Source: Malachius bipustulatus
Lineage: Eukaryota; Arthropoda; Insecta; Coleoptera; Melyridae
Direction: 5' to 3'
NCBI GenBank assembly: GCA_910589415.1
Contig: OU342638.1
Location: 34,941,579-35,005,578, forward strand
Length of the DNA: 64,000 bases
Positions 22,205-31,005 of this stretch are shown piece after piece. Each line of letters opens with the position of its first letter. Position 1 is the first letter of the stretch. Both the position numbers and the translations under genes were made by a program. The notes beneath the pieces are model-generated. The model made no database searches. It saw only the letters and a list, made by a program, of their open reading frames with translations, and had not been told where the DNA came from.

Positions 22205-24163
22205 ATGATCAAAACGGAAGCCTCGGATGAGGATGATCAGTTTATGGAGTCCGAGGAGGAGCAGGACTTCTTGCTACTCAACTCGGCGAAGTTGAAGTGT
22301 GAAGATGAACAAAACGAGGACGCTGGTTGCGGGGAGGCACCTGTACCTATAAAACATGAACTCGAAAGCTCATCAACGTCGGCCTTGAAAGAAGAGATCG
22401 ACATCGAAGACCACAAACCCGTCTGGGAACAGTTGACTGGGAGTCGTGGTAGCGTTGGAATTTCTAAGGATCGGTGTGAGTCTGTTCAAGAAAGTGGGGC
22501 AGTTCAGGCACGATCTACTGAAACCAAGAGCGGAGGAGAGTTGAGGTATAATTGTGCGCATTGCGCGTATAAAACAAGTTATAGATCTAATTTTATCAAA
22601 CATTGTAAATGTAAACATTCCAAAGATACTGAAATGTACAGATGTGGAGAATGTTCATACGAAACAAAAGATAAACATTATTTGTCTATACATTATAAAC
22701 ATAAACATTCAAAAGATGCAGATGTGTACAAATGCCAGGAATGTTCTTATGAGACGACATATAAAAGTAGTTTGACTCAACATTATAAATATAAACATTC
22801 GAAAGATTCAGAAGTGTACAAGTGTCAGGAATGTTCTTTTCAAACAAAACATAAGCGTGTTTTGCCTCAACATTATAAAGTTAAACATTCAAAAGATGCA
22901 GATGTGTACAAATGCCAGGAATGTTCTTATGAGACGACATGTAAACGTTATTTGACTAAACATTATAAACATAAACATTCCAAAGATCCAGAAGTGTACA
23001 AGTGTCAGGAATGTTCTTTTCAAACAAAATATAAATCTGAATTGCCAAAACATTATAAACATAAACATTCAAAAGATCCAGAAGTGTACAAGTGTCAGGA
23101 ATGTTCTTTTCAAACAAAATATAAGCGTGTTTTGCCTCAACATTATATAGTTAAACATTCAAAAGATGCAGATGTGTACAAATGCCAGGAATGTTCTTAT
23201 GAGACGACATATAAAAGTAGTTTGACTCAACATTATAAATATAAACATTCGAAAGATTCAGAAGTGTACAAGTGTCAGGAATGTTCTTTTCAAACAAAAC
23301 ATAAGCGTGTTTTGCCTCAACATTATAAAGTTAAACATTCAAAAGATGCAGATGTGTACAAATGCCAGGAATGTTCTTATGAGACGACATATAAAAATCA
23401 TTTCACTCAACATTATAAACATAAACATTCAAAAGATCCAGAAGTGTACAAGTGTCAGGAATGTTCTTTTCAAACAAAATATAAGTGTGTTTTGCCTCAA
23501 CATTATAAACATAAACATTCAAAAGATCCAGAAGTGTACAAGTGTCAGGAATGTTCTTTTCAAACAAAATATAAGTGTGTTTTGCCTCAACATTATATAG
23601 TTAAACATTCAAAAGATGCAGATGTGTACAAATGCCAGGAATGTTCTTATGAGACGACATATAAAAGTAATTTCACTCAACATTATAAACATAAACATTC
23701 AAAAGATCCAGAAGTGTACAAGTGTCAGGAATGTTCTTTTCAAACAAAATATAAGTGTGTTTTGCCTCAACATTATATAGTTAAACATTCAAAAGATGCA
23801 GATGTGTACAAATGCCAGGAATGTTCTTATGAGACGACATATAAAAGTAATTTGACTCAACATTATAAACATAAACATTCAAAAGATCCAGAAGTGTACA
23901 AGTGTCAGGAATGTTCTTTTCAAACAAAATATAAAAGTTCTTTGACTCAACATTATCAAATTAAACATGATAAAGAAGCAAAAGTGTACAACTGTCAGGA
24001 ATGTTCTTACAAAACAAAAAGTAAAGGTGAATTGACCAAACATAAACGTAGACATTCAAAAGATGCTCAAATGTACAATTGTGCTGAATGTCAGTATGAA
24101 ACGATCAATAAAATGACCCTCATCCGACATTTGAAGTCCATTCACTCAACCAGAAGAAGCTAA
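22205..24163 (+). CDS. C2H2 zinc-finger protein 2, 18 fingers
   Basis: Intact single-exon-like frame of 652 residues from ATG 22205 (an in-frame GTG at 22196 also opens it). Residues 1 to about 114 are acidic and contain four psi-K-x-E motifs (IKTE, LKCE, IKHE, LKEE), which fit the SUMO-attachment consensus. The rest is 18 C2H2 fingers, C-x2-C-x12-H-x4-H, in 30-residue units joined by an 8-residue HSKDxEVYK-type linker in place of TGEKP. Finger 17 has H-x3-H. Such proteins bind DNA in the nucleus. The frame of each unit is nearly invariant while positions 2, 3 and 6 of the recognition helix vary. Fingers 3-7 and 8-12 are a 450-bp higher-order repeat. The natural target is unknown. An upstream noncoding exon is possible. 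Confidence 0.9.
   Translation: MIKTEASDEDDQFMESEEEQDFLLLNSAKLKCEDEQNEDAGCGEAPVPIKHELESSSTSALKEEIDIEDHKPVWEQLTGSRGSVGISKDRCESVQESGAVQARSTETKSGGELRYNCAHCAYKTSYRSNFIKHCKCKHSKDTEMYRCGECSYETKDKHYLSIHYKHKHSKDADVYKCQECSYETTYKSSLTQHYKYKHSKDSEVYKCQECSFQTKHKRVLPQHYKVKHSKDADVYKCQECSYETTCKRYLTKHYKHKHSKDPEVYKCQECSFQTKYKSELPKHYKHKHSKDPEVYKCQECSFQTKYKRVLPQHYIVKHSKDADVYKCQECSYETTYKSSLTQHYKYKHSKDSEVYKCQECSFQTKHKRVLPQHYKVKHSKDADVYKCQECSYETTYKNHFTQHYKHKHSKDPEVYKCQECSFQTKYKCVLPQHYKHKHSKDPEVYKCQECSFQTKYKCVLPQHYIVKHSKDADVYKCQECSYETTYKSNFTQHYKHKHSKDPEVYKCQECSFQTKYKCVLPQHYIVKHSKDADVYKCQECSYETTYKSNLTQHYKHKHSKDPEVYKCQECSFQTKYKSSLTQHYQIKHDKEAKVYNCQECSYKTKSKGELTKHKRRHSKDAQMYNCAECQYETINKMTLIRHLKSIHSTRRS
22547..24160 (+). 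repeat. 90-bp tandem finger array with 450-bp higher-order unit
   Basis: Eighteen 90-bp units. Two types alternate, one reading SYETTYK and the other SFQTKYK or SFQTKHK. The block of five units starting at 22726 recurs 450 bp later with the same order and near-identical bases (for example ATGTTCTTATGAGACGACAT at 22741 and 23191). This shows local expansion by unequal exchange. Confidence 0.9.
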
Positions 24164-24939
24164 CGAGTACCAAGATACAATGAACGTTAATAGGAAAGGA
24201 GACACTGAAGTGTTTGTTTTCTTGTTCGAAACATTTTGTAGGTGAGAGAGAAAGAGGGAGATTGTAACTTGGATAGGTTGTAGTCTGAAACAAAAATCCA
24301 AAAACCAAACATGTACCGTTCATTGTTCATGTAATTTGTTTATTCAGTTAGATTTGTTATCTGCCCATCTACAGGTATACAGGATAGGGTGCCTGTTTTT
24401 AGAGAAAATCTATGGGAGCCTTCTAATTTGAAGAGATATGAAATTGTTTAAATTGGGGCAAAGCTATTAGTCCGGGAGCCAGCGAAATTTTTCAATGTCT
24501 TATTTGATAAAGCTTGGTTTATCTTTTGATATGTGGTAATAATATAGCCTATCAACAAAATCCACTCCTGCCACCTCAATCGCGGGACAACGCTTATCCA
24601 GCAGCTTATAGTATGATTAACTTTAAAAAGTCAGATGTGACGGTCTTACTAACCGTCCGAATTAATATTTTTAATTTCACCAGAAAATGTCAAACAGTTA
24701 ATTGTCAAGTTGTGAACGAGCGTAATTTTATTATTGAAGGAATCATTTAAAAAAATGAATTGAACCGCTTACGTCAGTTTGAGAGCCACTGACAACTACA
24801 TAAAATTTATTCACGTAATGACATTCTATCCTCTGTGTTGTGCATTTTTCATTATTGAAATATCAAGTCACGCTAAATCTTCTTCGTCAGAATCCTCACT
24901 ATCGCTTATCTATTGCTTATCGGTCACAATAGCCTAAGA

Positions 24940-25180
24940 GTTTCGGTCAAACGATCTCTAAAGTGCAGCATGGCTTCGTTTGGTCAGTACTTGGATGGGT
25001 GACCAAAATTATAATGGTAAAAGAAAAGTTCCGTGACCGATCGTGCTCCGGGAGGTACGTTAAAAAGGGGGTCTCGGCTGCTTCACAACAGTCGTTAAGT
25101 TACGTCAGAGGCCCTTGGGCTACTTGAAAACTTCTGACACTTGGGCTTTACCACAGCCATACGATATTATTATTATCATT
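24940..25180 (+). mobile_element. 5S-rRNA-derived SINE fragment
   Basis: Bases 24982-25004 match the 5S rRNA internal control region: GGTCAGTACTTGGATGGG then TGACC. The preceding 40 bases also look like the middle of 5S rRNA. It continues into a non-5S body (GTGCTCCGGGAGG, then GTACGTTAAAAAGGG, and a GTCAGAGGCCCTTGGGC block) and ends in a TATTATTATTATCATTATC tail. A 5S-type head, unrelated body and simple tail describe a SINE3-like element and not a functional 5S gene, whose last third is missing here. It lies inside the 1651-bp transposon, so it came with it or inserted later. Confidence 0.75.
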
Positions 25181-25232
25181 ATCTGGTTGCTGGTCATTTC
25201 CTCGGGATTATCTACTTCCTCGGCATCATATG

Positions 25233-25760
25233 CTATGTAAAGTGAGGTAAAAGGGATATTATTTCATTACCTGAAGCATTGATTCGACTAGGATCCGCGA
25301 TTACGACTTCGCCAACTAAAGTTGGTAATTGGTCGACTTCAAACCATCGAAATTTCAACTTCTCTTCTATTTCTTGTTGATCCACAATCGCATGGAGACA
25401 GCAAGGTAGGATGTTGAGAATGTGCATTGGACCATATACTGGAGATATAAGCGGATTTGAGAATTTGTTATCGCAGCTCCGATTTGCACGGTGGCAAAAT
25501 AGATCCGTCAAAGTTCTTTGTTTTTAATTTTAACTGCTCCTCAATGTCGTTGCATTTGAAAGCTTTCATGAAAATAGCCAGTCGGACCTCATTAACGTCT
25601 ATTAATTGTTTGCAGCCATACATGTCGCAAACAAATTTTTCTAATATTTCGAAAATATCATTTGTTTCGAAGTCTGGATAATTCGGTAATTTCGAGAAGG
25701 CTTCGATGAATTTCGGAACTTCTGCAAAATGGTGAATGGCCGATTCTTGCCCTTTTTGAT
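25233..25760 (-). pseudogene. Decayed transposon-borne coding fragment
   Basis: Minus-strand frames from about 25760 to 25460 read EKFVCDMYGCKQ, then DVNEVRLAIFMKAFKC, then LPPCKSEL, broken by a stop near 25460. Similar text continues in other frames to 25233 (AYISS, then FRWFEVDQLP). I recall similar segments (a KFVC-YG block, then LPPC-x-x-x-L, then a YxxxIW block) from many uncharacterised ORFs in arthropod and cnidarian genomes that look transposon-associated, but I cannot name the family with confidence. It is the only coding relic in the 1651-bp element. Confidence 0.5.
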
Positions 25761-26204
25761 TCTTAATTCTTAATTAATAAACTACCGGTAAAAAAAAAAA
25801 TCATTTATCATTTAAGTCAATTTTTTCTTCTTCACATCTTTAGGTCCATGGCAGGAGTATATCGTTCTACAACACAGGTGGCAGGATTTTTTTTCACAAT
25901 TTTTTTTCTAACTGATATATCATTAAACGATAGGTAAAGTTTCAGCTTTTATCATGTTTGTCATTTACTCTTTTTTTTTACAACATTGATAAGCGTTGTC
26001 CCGCTGGTGCGCCGGCAGGAGTTGATTTTATGTCAGGAAGGCGTTAATATGACACGAAAATAATGAAATGATTCTTTATCAAATGTGGCAAAAAAAAATG
26101 TCGCTGGCTCCCGGACTATATGTAGTTAGCAAGATTTGTAGTTATGGAAAAAATCTAAGCTGTCATTATTAATTGTCAAAATAATTTAAAAAGTTAGAAA
26201 TTTG

Positions 26205-26612
26205 CAATTTTTGTTTTTATTTTTTTATTTAATGACCAATCAAGCTAGCCGTTTTTAACCGTAACATTATTAGGACACTTTTCAATAAGGAATCCAAACA
26301 TAATCTTCAAATCGCTGTAAGTAGCTCTCTAGATGGGAAGTATCGATGGTCAGTTTACTATTTTCTTGTGGACGCCATATCGGATTTTTCCATTTTTGAA
26401 GGAAATTTATTTTTGTTGATTACCAAAATGTATAACACCTTATGTTATGATATTTTGGAAAAATCCAATATGGCCTCCATAAAAAAATCGTAAATTGACT
26501 ATTGATACACTTCTTCCTCATCAAGAGAGCTAGAGAGATTTGAAAATAGTTTTGGTTAAAAACGGCTCGCTCGATTGGTCATTGAATAAAAAAATAAAAA
26601 CAAAAATTTATT
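26205..26612. repeat. Long imperfect palindrome inside transposon T (U2)
   Basis: The left arm contains TTTTTGTTTTTATTTTTTTA then TTTAATGACCAATCAAGC. The right arm is its inverse, GATTGGTCATTGAATAAA then AAATAAAAACAAAAATTTA. Inner blocks (AAATCGCTG... AGCTCTCTAGATGG near 26310 and the inverse AGAGAGCTAGAGAGATTTG near 26525) keep pairing. An RNA copy would form a hairpin of about 200 bp per arm. U3 carries the same structure at about 31190-31862, split by a MITE. Confidence 0.72.
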
Positions 26613-27252
26613 TAATTATTTATTTCAAATTAACGGGGCAGGCTCATACAAAATATACACCATAAAAATATAATAACAATAAACATATCCTAAAAGAAAA
26701 AAAATAGCACCGTACATTATTCGCGCAATTTTAACATCCATCAGTACTCAACCAAAAGACAGAAATATCCTAGACTTAGCTCTAGTCAGCAACAAAGAGA
26801 AATCATTAATTTTAAGCCACCCTTGATTACTGTTCCATAATTTTGCTAATCTGTTAATTATTATAGAATCTTTTTGACCGATTCTAACTAAATCAACCAC
26901 AAAATATCTTTCTCAGCGAATAAATCTACAAGGCTCATAAAAGTTGAACATACCAAAAAGAATAGAAAAGTCTACAATATGAGTAATATTATATTATTAA
27001 TAAAAATTGCAAACTTCGTATTTTTTTCCAATATTTTGACAATAATTAATAAAGACAGCTCAGAGTTTTTCCAGATTAAAAATCAGCACAACTTTGCCCC
27101 AATTTAACCGATTTTGTATCTCTTCAGATAACCGAGATCCCCATATATTTTCTCTAAAAACGGGCACGCTGTATGTTAAATAGTAATAATTGATGTATAT
27201 CTGTATCTATCTACACAATTTGTAAAACTTATATTTTATATTATCACATAAT

Positions 27253-27421
27253 ACAGGGTGTTTCATTGGTAACGGTTCAAACGGTAACTGTGGATAGAGG
27301 ACACCGAGGTGGTTCTAAAAATTCCCCATGCTTAATGGGTCTCACCTCCTCAGTAACAGGGTGTTTTATCGATCTCGCCAATTTCTTCCGAACGCCATAA
27401 CTAACGAACCACTCTGTATAT
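27253..27421. mobile_element. Short repeat with ATACAGGGTG / CTCTGTAT ends (U2 copy)
   Basis: A 170-bp block starting ATACAGGGTGTTTCATTGG and ending CCACTCTGTATAT. It is repeated in U3 at 32507-32676 as part of the same duplicated segment. ACAGGGTG-type ends are common on small arthropod nonautonomous elements. No coding potential. Confidence 0.45.
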
Positions 27422-27731
27422 ATTTTTTTAAATTTCGTTAAAAGGATTTCATTTCACTGCACAAACGTTTGACATAATAGCCAGAAGAAAAATCCAGGTC
27501 CGGACTTATAAAAATGTTTAAATGTTAGTGTTCGTACCACATCAGACTAATTAATTGTATTTTTTTTTAATGATGAAACAGTTAACTGTTACGATGGTCT
27601 TGTAATTAAATAAGTGTAATGTAAATAAATTTTTATAATAACCATATCGTTCTTTTTTTATTAATACGTTTTTCTACTCGTATCCAATAATATGTCAATT
27701 ATTAGAGCTTTTTGGATGAATTGTGAAGGTA

Positions 27732-28019
27732 TATGCCGTTCACATATTAAAAAAGCATTGGTAGGCCATGAACTTTTGTTTTTAGGTTTACAAAAATGAA
27801 AACTCCCTAGATCTTGATTGACAATATCAGCTGATCAAGGTATTGAAGGTTAAGTAAACACCGACACTTGTCAAATAGCTCAAATTGCCTCAGCTGATTA
27901 ACAGCCCTGTTGTCTAATTGAAGTTTTAGTAGATTAGGTATCTAGGATAATTTTTATTCGGACAAATTTTTCTCGAACTGTCAAATAAATATTAATTTTT
28001 TGACATTATAAATTTCATA
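27732..28019. other. Spacer between U2 and transposase relic
   Basis: AT-rich, no ORF or RNA gene seen. The last bases may belong to the 5' noncoding part of the transposase relic that follows. Confidence 0.4.
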
Positions 28020-28620
28020 ATGCCGAAATTAATATCGATTGAAGAAAAAATTCGTATAAAAAAGGCATTCAAGTTATTTAAATCTGAAAATGACAACCTA
28101 AGTGAACGACAAGTCATATTGAAAGTAAAACACATTTGGGGTGTAAGTATTATTAAGTGTACACCTAATAAAATGATGTTACGTAATTTTCCTCTTTTAT
28201 AGTATTCAGTAAGTGCGATTGAAACGGGCAGACGACCTAAACCAGACAATAATTATGAAAATTTTACGTTTCGGAAAGATTTGCAACGACTGATTTGGCA
28301 ATATAACTGGAAAAACGAACATTTTACTGTAGGAAAACTTTTGGAAGACGAACGTAAACATTTGGATTTTGAAAAAGGGAGAACTAGTATATTTAAAATT
28401 CTTAAATCTCTTGGCTATAAGTATAAATATGTGAACGGACGCAAAATTCTTTTGTGAACAAAAACATGTCTTGCATCCAAAATTACCTTTCTAAGAAAAT
28501 ACTTACAATATCAAAATTCGAGTGAAAATGTAACGTTCGTGTACCTGGACGAAACATGATCTACCAGAATGGATCCAAACGGCAATCACCATAATAAGAT
28601 CGCCAATCACCATGACCGTT
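28020..28620 (+). pseudogene. Tc1/mariner (IS630)-like transposase relic
   Basis: Exon 1 from ATG 28020 to 28142 encodes a basic helix-turn-helix-like stretch (EEKIRIKKAF, then LSERQVILKV). A 60-bp intron with GTAAGT at 28143 and AG at 28201-28202 restores the frame into YSVSAIETGRRPK at 28203. The frame then reads on to KILL and hits a TGA at 28455. Past it comes VYLDET, the usual setting of the first catalytic aspartate in IS630/Tc1 enzymes, followed by a one-base deletion and a stop. The 3' part with the remaining catalytic residues is missing. At least two lesions make it nonfunctional. Family assignment rests on VYLDET and the N-terminal helices only. Confidence 0.6.
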
Positions 28621-28915
28621 AGCCGATTGGCCGATCCAGTACCTACCTAATGTTCTATTTTTTAATAATAAATAAGTAATTACTAATTTTTGATCTATTT
28701 TATAATTAAGAGTTCCTTTAATTGGAGCATTGGTCGGAGTAACGTTGTAACTTACATTTTTACATCAGACTCAAAAAATGTACCTTGCAACATTATTGAA
28801 TATTGAATGGAATGTTTATTTCATCGATTCTTGAAATATTGTTTAAATATTATTTAAGGTAAATTAGACAACAATAATTATTAAAGCTTTGTGGAAGCAT
28901 TCTGCCCATTTATGT

Positions 28916-29073
28916 CCGTATTCATCAAACTTCAAAATATAACTCTGGGGTTATATTTTGAATTTTCAGACAGCTGATTGGTCTAATGCTCAATCCCTAC
29001 GAACGCTACGAATTTTGAACCAATGACATGTTCCAAAATATAACCCCAGGGGTTATATTTATTGATGAATACG
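28916..29073. mobile_element. 158-bp fold-back MITE, copy 1
   Basis: Begins CCGTATTCATCAA and ends with the inverse TTGATGAATACGG. The inner arms also pair (AACTCTGGGGTTATATTTTG against CAAAATATAACCCCAGGGGT). The centre reads AGACAGCTGATTGGTCTAAT. No coding capacity. Confidence 0.78.
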
Positions 29074-29168
29074 GGCCTTTAAACCTGCTGAATCGAAAAA
29101 ATTAATTAGATTTGACGAGTTTGCTTTCTAGATAAAAATTGCAATATCATAAAATACGTGACTAATGT

Positions 29169-29322
29169 CCGTATTCATCAAACTTCAAAATATAACTCTG
29201 GTACTGTGTCTGGACTCTGGGGTTATATTTCGAATTTTCTGACAGCTGATTGGTCTAATGCCAAAACCCTACGAACGCTACTAATTCTAAACCAATGACA
29301 TGCTCCAAAATATAACCCCAGG
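29169..29322. mobile_element. Fold-back MITE, copy 2, truncated at U3 edge
   Basis: Same sequence as the copy at 28916 with a small insertion (TACTGTGTCTGG near 29205). It stops at ATAACCCCAGG, where the U3 duplicate begins at 29323. The missing right TIR shows that the U3 breakpoint lies within this MITE. Confidence 0.75.
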
Positions 29323-29648
29323 ATAACGACAATAACATTGACATATAGCAGCTTGTCACATGTCAATACAATGAAACGTCATTTTACAACCTTAACCTAC
29401 AAGCAATCAAGCCAAGAAAGAAGCAAATCAAATAATATAATCAAAAAGTTCCAGGAACAACGCTGCTTGGCTGCTTACAATAATTTAATTACATACCTAG
29501 TAAAACTATTATGAAGTTGTGTGTGATCTATTGAGATAATCAACAGTTTATCCTACTCTAAAATAACGTAATATTAATAATAAAATAACTGGGAACTGGA
29601 CTAGACAATATCGTCCCCTTCAACCTTCAATATCAGCAGGTGGAGAAA

Positions 29649-30797
29649 ATGATCAAAACGGAAGCCTCGGATGAGGATGATCAGTTTATGGAGTCCGAGG
29701 AGGAGCAGGACTTCTTGCTACTCAACTCGGCGAAGTTGAAGTGTGAAGATGAACAAAACGATGACGCTGGTTGCGGGGAGGCACCTGTTCCTATAAAACA
29801 TGAACTCGAAGGCTCATCGACCTCGGCCTTGAAAGAAGAGATCGACATCGAAGACCACAAACCCGTCTGGGAACAGTTGACTGGGAGTCGTGGTAGCGTT
29901 GGAATTTCTAAGGATCGGTGTGAGTCTGTTCAAGAAAGTGGGACACTTCAGGCACGATCTACTGAAAGCAAGAGCGGAGGAGAGTTCAAGTATAACTGTG
30001 CACATTGCGCGTATAAAATAAATCGCAGATCTAATTTTATCAAACATTGTAAATGTAAACATTCCAAAAATACTGAAATGTACAGATGTGGAGAATGTTC
30101 ATACGAAACAAAAGATAAACATAATTTGTCTATACATTATAAACATAAACATTCAAAAGATGCAGATGTGTACAAATGCGAGGAATGTTCTTATGAGACG
30201 ACATATAAAAGTAATTTCACTCAACATTATACACATAAACATTCAAAAGATGCAGATGTGTACAAATGCCAGGAATGTTCTTATGAGACGACATATAAAA
30301 GTAATTTGACTCAACATTATAAATATAAACATTCCAAAGATTCAGAAGTGTACAAGTGTCAGGAATGTTCTTTTCAAACAAAATATAAATCTGAATTGCC
30401 AAGACATTATAAACATAAACATTCCAAAGATCCAGAAGTGTACAAGTGTCAGGAATGTTCTTTTCAAACAAAATATAAATCTGAATTGCCAAAACATTAT
30501 AAACATAAACATTCAAAAGATCCAGAAGTGTACAAGTGTCAGGAATGTTCTTTTCAAACAAAATATAAAAGTTCTTTGACTCCACATTATCGAATTAAAC
30601 ATGATAAAGAAGCAAAAGTGTACAACTGTCAGGAATGTTCTTACAAAACAAAAAGTAAAGGTGAATTGACCAAACATAAACGTAGACATTCAAAAGATGC
30701 TCAAATGTACAATTGTGCTGAATGTCAGTATAAAACGATCAATAAAATGAACCTCATCCAACATTTGAAGTCCATTCACTCAACCAGAAGAAGCTAA
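29649..30797 (+). CDS. C2H2 zinc-finger protein 3, 9 fingers
   Basis: Intact frame of 382 residues from ATG 29649 (in-frame GTG at 29640). The acidic N-terminus is nearly identical to gene 2, with the same four psi-K-x-E motifs and the EIDIEDHKPVWEQL segment. It is followed by nine 30-residue fingers; finger 8 has H-x3-H and the last ends HSTRRS at the stop. Finger 1 differs from its paralogues at the helix (NRRSNF in place of SYRSNF). The array is half the length of gene 2 and lacks the KCVLPQ and KRVLPQ finger types, so its DNA specificity must differ if it binds DNA. Expression is likely driven by the same duplicated 5' flank. Confidence 0.9.
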   Translation: MIKTEASDEDDQFMESEEEQDFLLLNSAKLKCEDEQNDDAGCGEAPVPIKHELEGSSTSALKEEIDIEDHKPVWEQLTGSRGSVGISKDRCESVQESGTLQARSTESKSGGEFKYNCAHCAYKINRRSNFIKHCKCKHSKNTEMYRCGECSYETKDKHNLSIHYKHKHSKDADVYKCEECSYETTYKSNFTQHYTHKHSKDADVYKCQECSYETTYKSNLTQHYKYKHSKDSEVYKCQECSFQTKYKSELPRHYKHKHSKDPEVYKCQECSFQTKYKSELPKHYKHKHSKDPEVYKCQECSFQTKYKSSLTPHYRIKHDKEAKVYNCQECSYKTKSKGELTKHKRRHSKDAQMYNCAECQYKTINKMNLIQHLKSIHSTRRS

Positions 30798-31005
30798 AGA
30801 GTACCAAGATACAATGAACGTTAATAGGAAAGGAGACACTGAAGTGTTTGTTTTCTTGTTCGAAACATTTTGTAGGTGAGAGAGAAAGAGGGAGATTGTA
30901 ACTTGGATAGGTTGTAGTCTGAAAGAAAAATCCAAAAACCAAACATGTACCGTTCATTGTTCATGTAATTTGTTTATTCAGTTAGATTTGTTACCTGCCC
31001 ATCTA

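Larger units (their letters stand above)
24468..26118. mobile_element. 1651-bp TIR transposon with TAT target duplication
   Basis: Ends are inverted repeats, TAGTCCGGGAGCCAGCGA and its complement, extending to about 25 bp. The flanking trinucleotide TAT (24465-24467 and 26119-26121) is duplicated. The sister copies U1 and U3 show the empty site (GTTATGTAG), which fixes both ends. Inside are a decayed minus-strand coding fragment (25233-25760) and a 5S-like SINE. The 3-bp duplication would fit CACTA- or Harbinger-like superfamilies, but the TIR does not start CACT and TAT is not TWA, so the class is undecided. Confidence 0.85.
24377..27174. mobile_element. Inverted-repeat transposon T in U2 (interrupted)
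   Basis: The left end reads ATACAGGATAGGGTGCC then TGTTTTTAGAGAAAAT. The right end is its inverse, ATTTTCTCTAAAAACGGGC then ACGCTGTAT at 27174. Similarity runs on inward through the AAATTGGGGCAAAGTT block (24450 and, inverted, near 27100), so each arm exceeds 90 bp. There is no coding capacity. The same element occurs in U3 (31006-32426) and as a left fragment in U1 (21029-21204), so it predates the duplications. The interior holds a long palindrome (26205-26612) and the later insertion at 24468-26118. Confidence 0.75.
21936..27731 (+). repeat. Segmental duplicate unit U2
   Basis: Second duplicate block. It starts at ATACAATGAAACGTC (shared with U1 and U3) and ends at TTGTGAAGGTA near 27731, where U3 also ends (32988). 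Compared with U3 it carries nine extra 90-bp finger units and the 1651-bp transposon at 24468-26118 but lacks the 255-bp MITE of U3. Confidence 0.87.

Noticed and set aside
22547..24160. CRISPR-like or noncoding satellite array
   Set aside because: Units are contiguous 90-bp coding repeats with C2H2 residues in frame; there are no spacers.
24970..25010. Functional 5S rRNA gene
   Set aside because: The internal control region matches, but the last third of 5S rRNA is absent and an unrelated body follows, so it is a SINE fragment.
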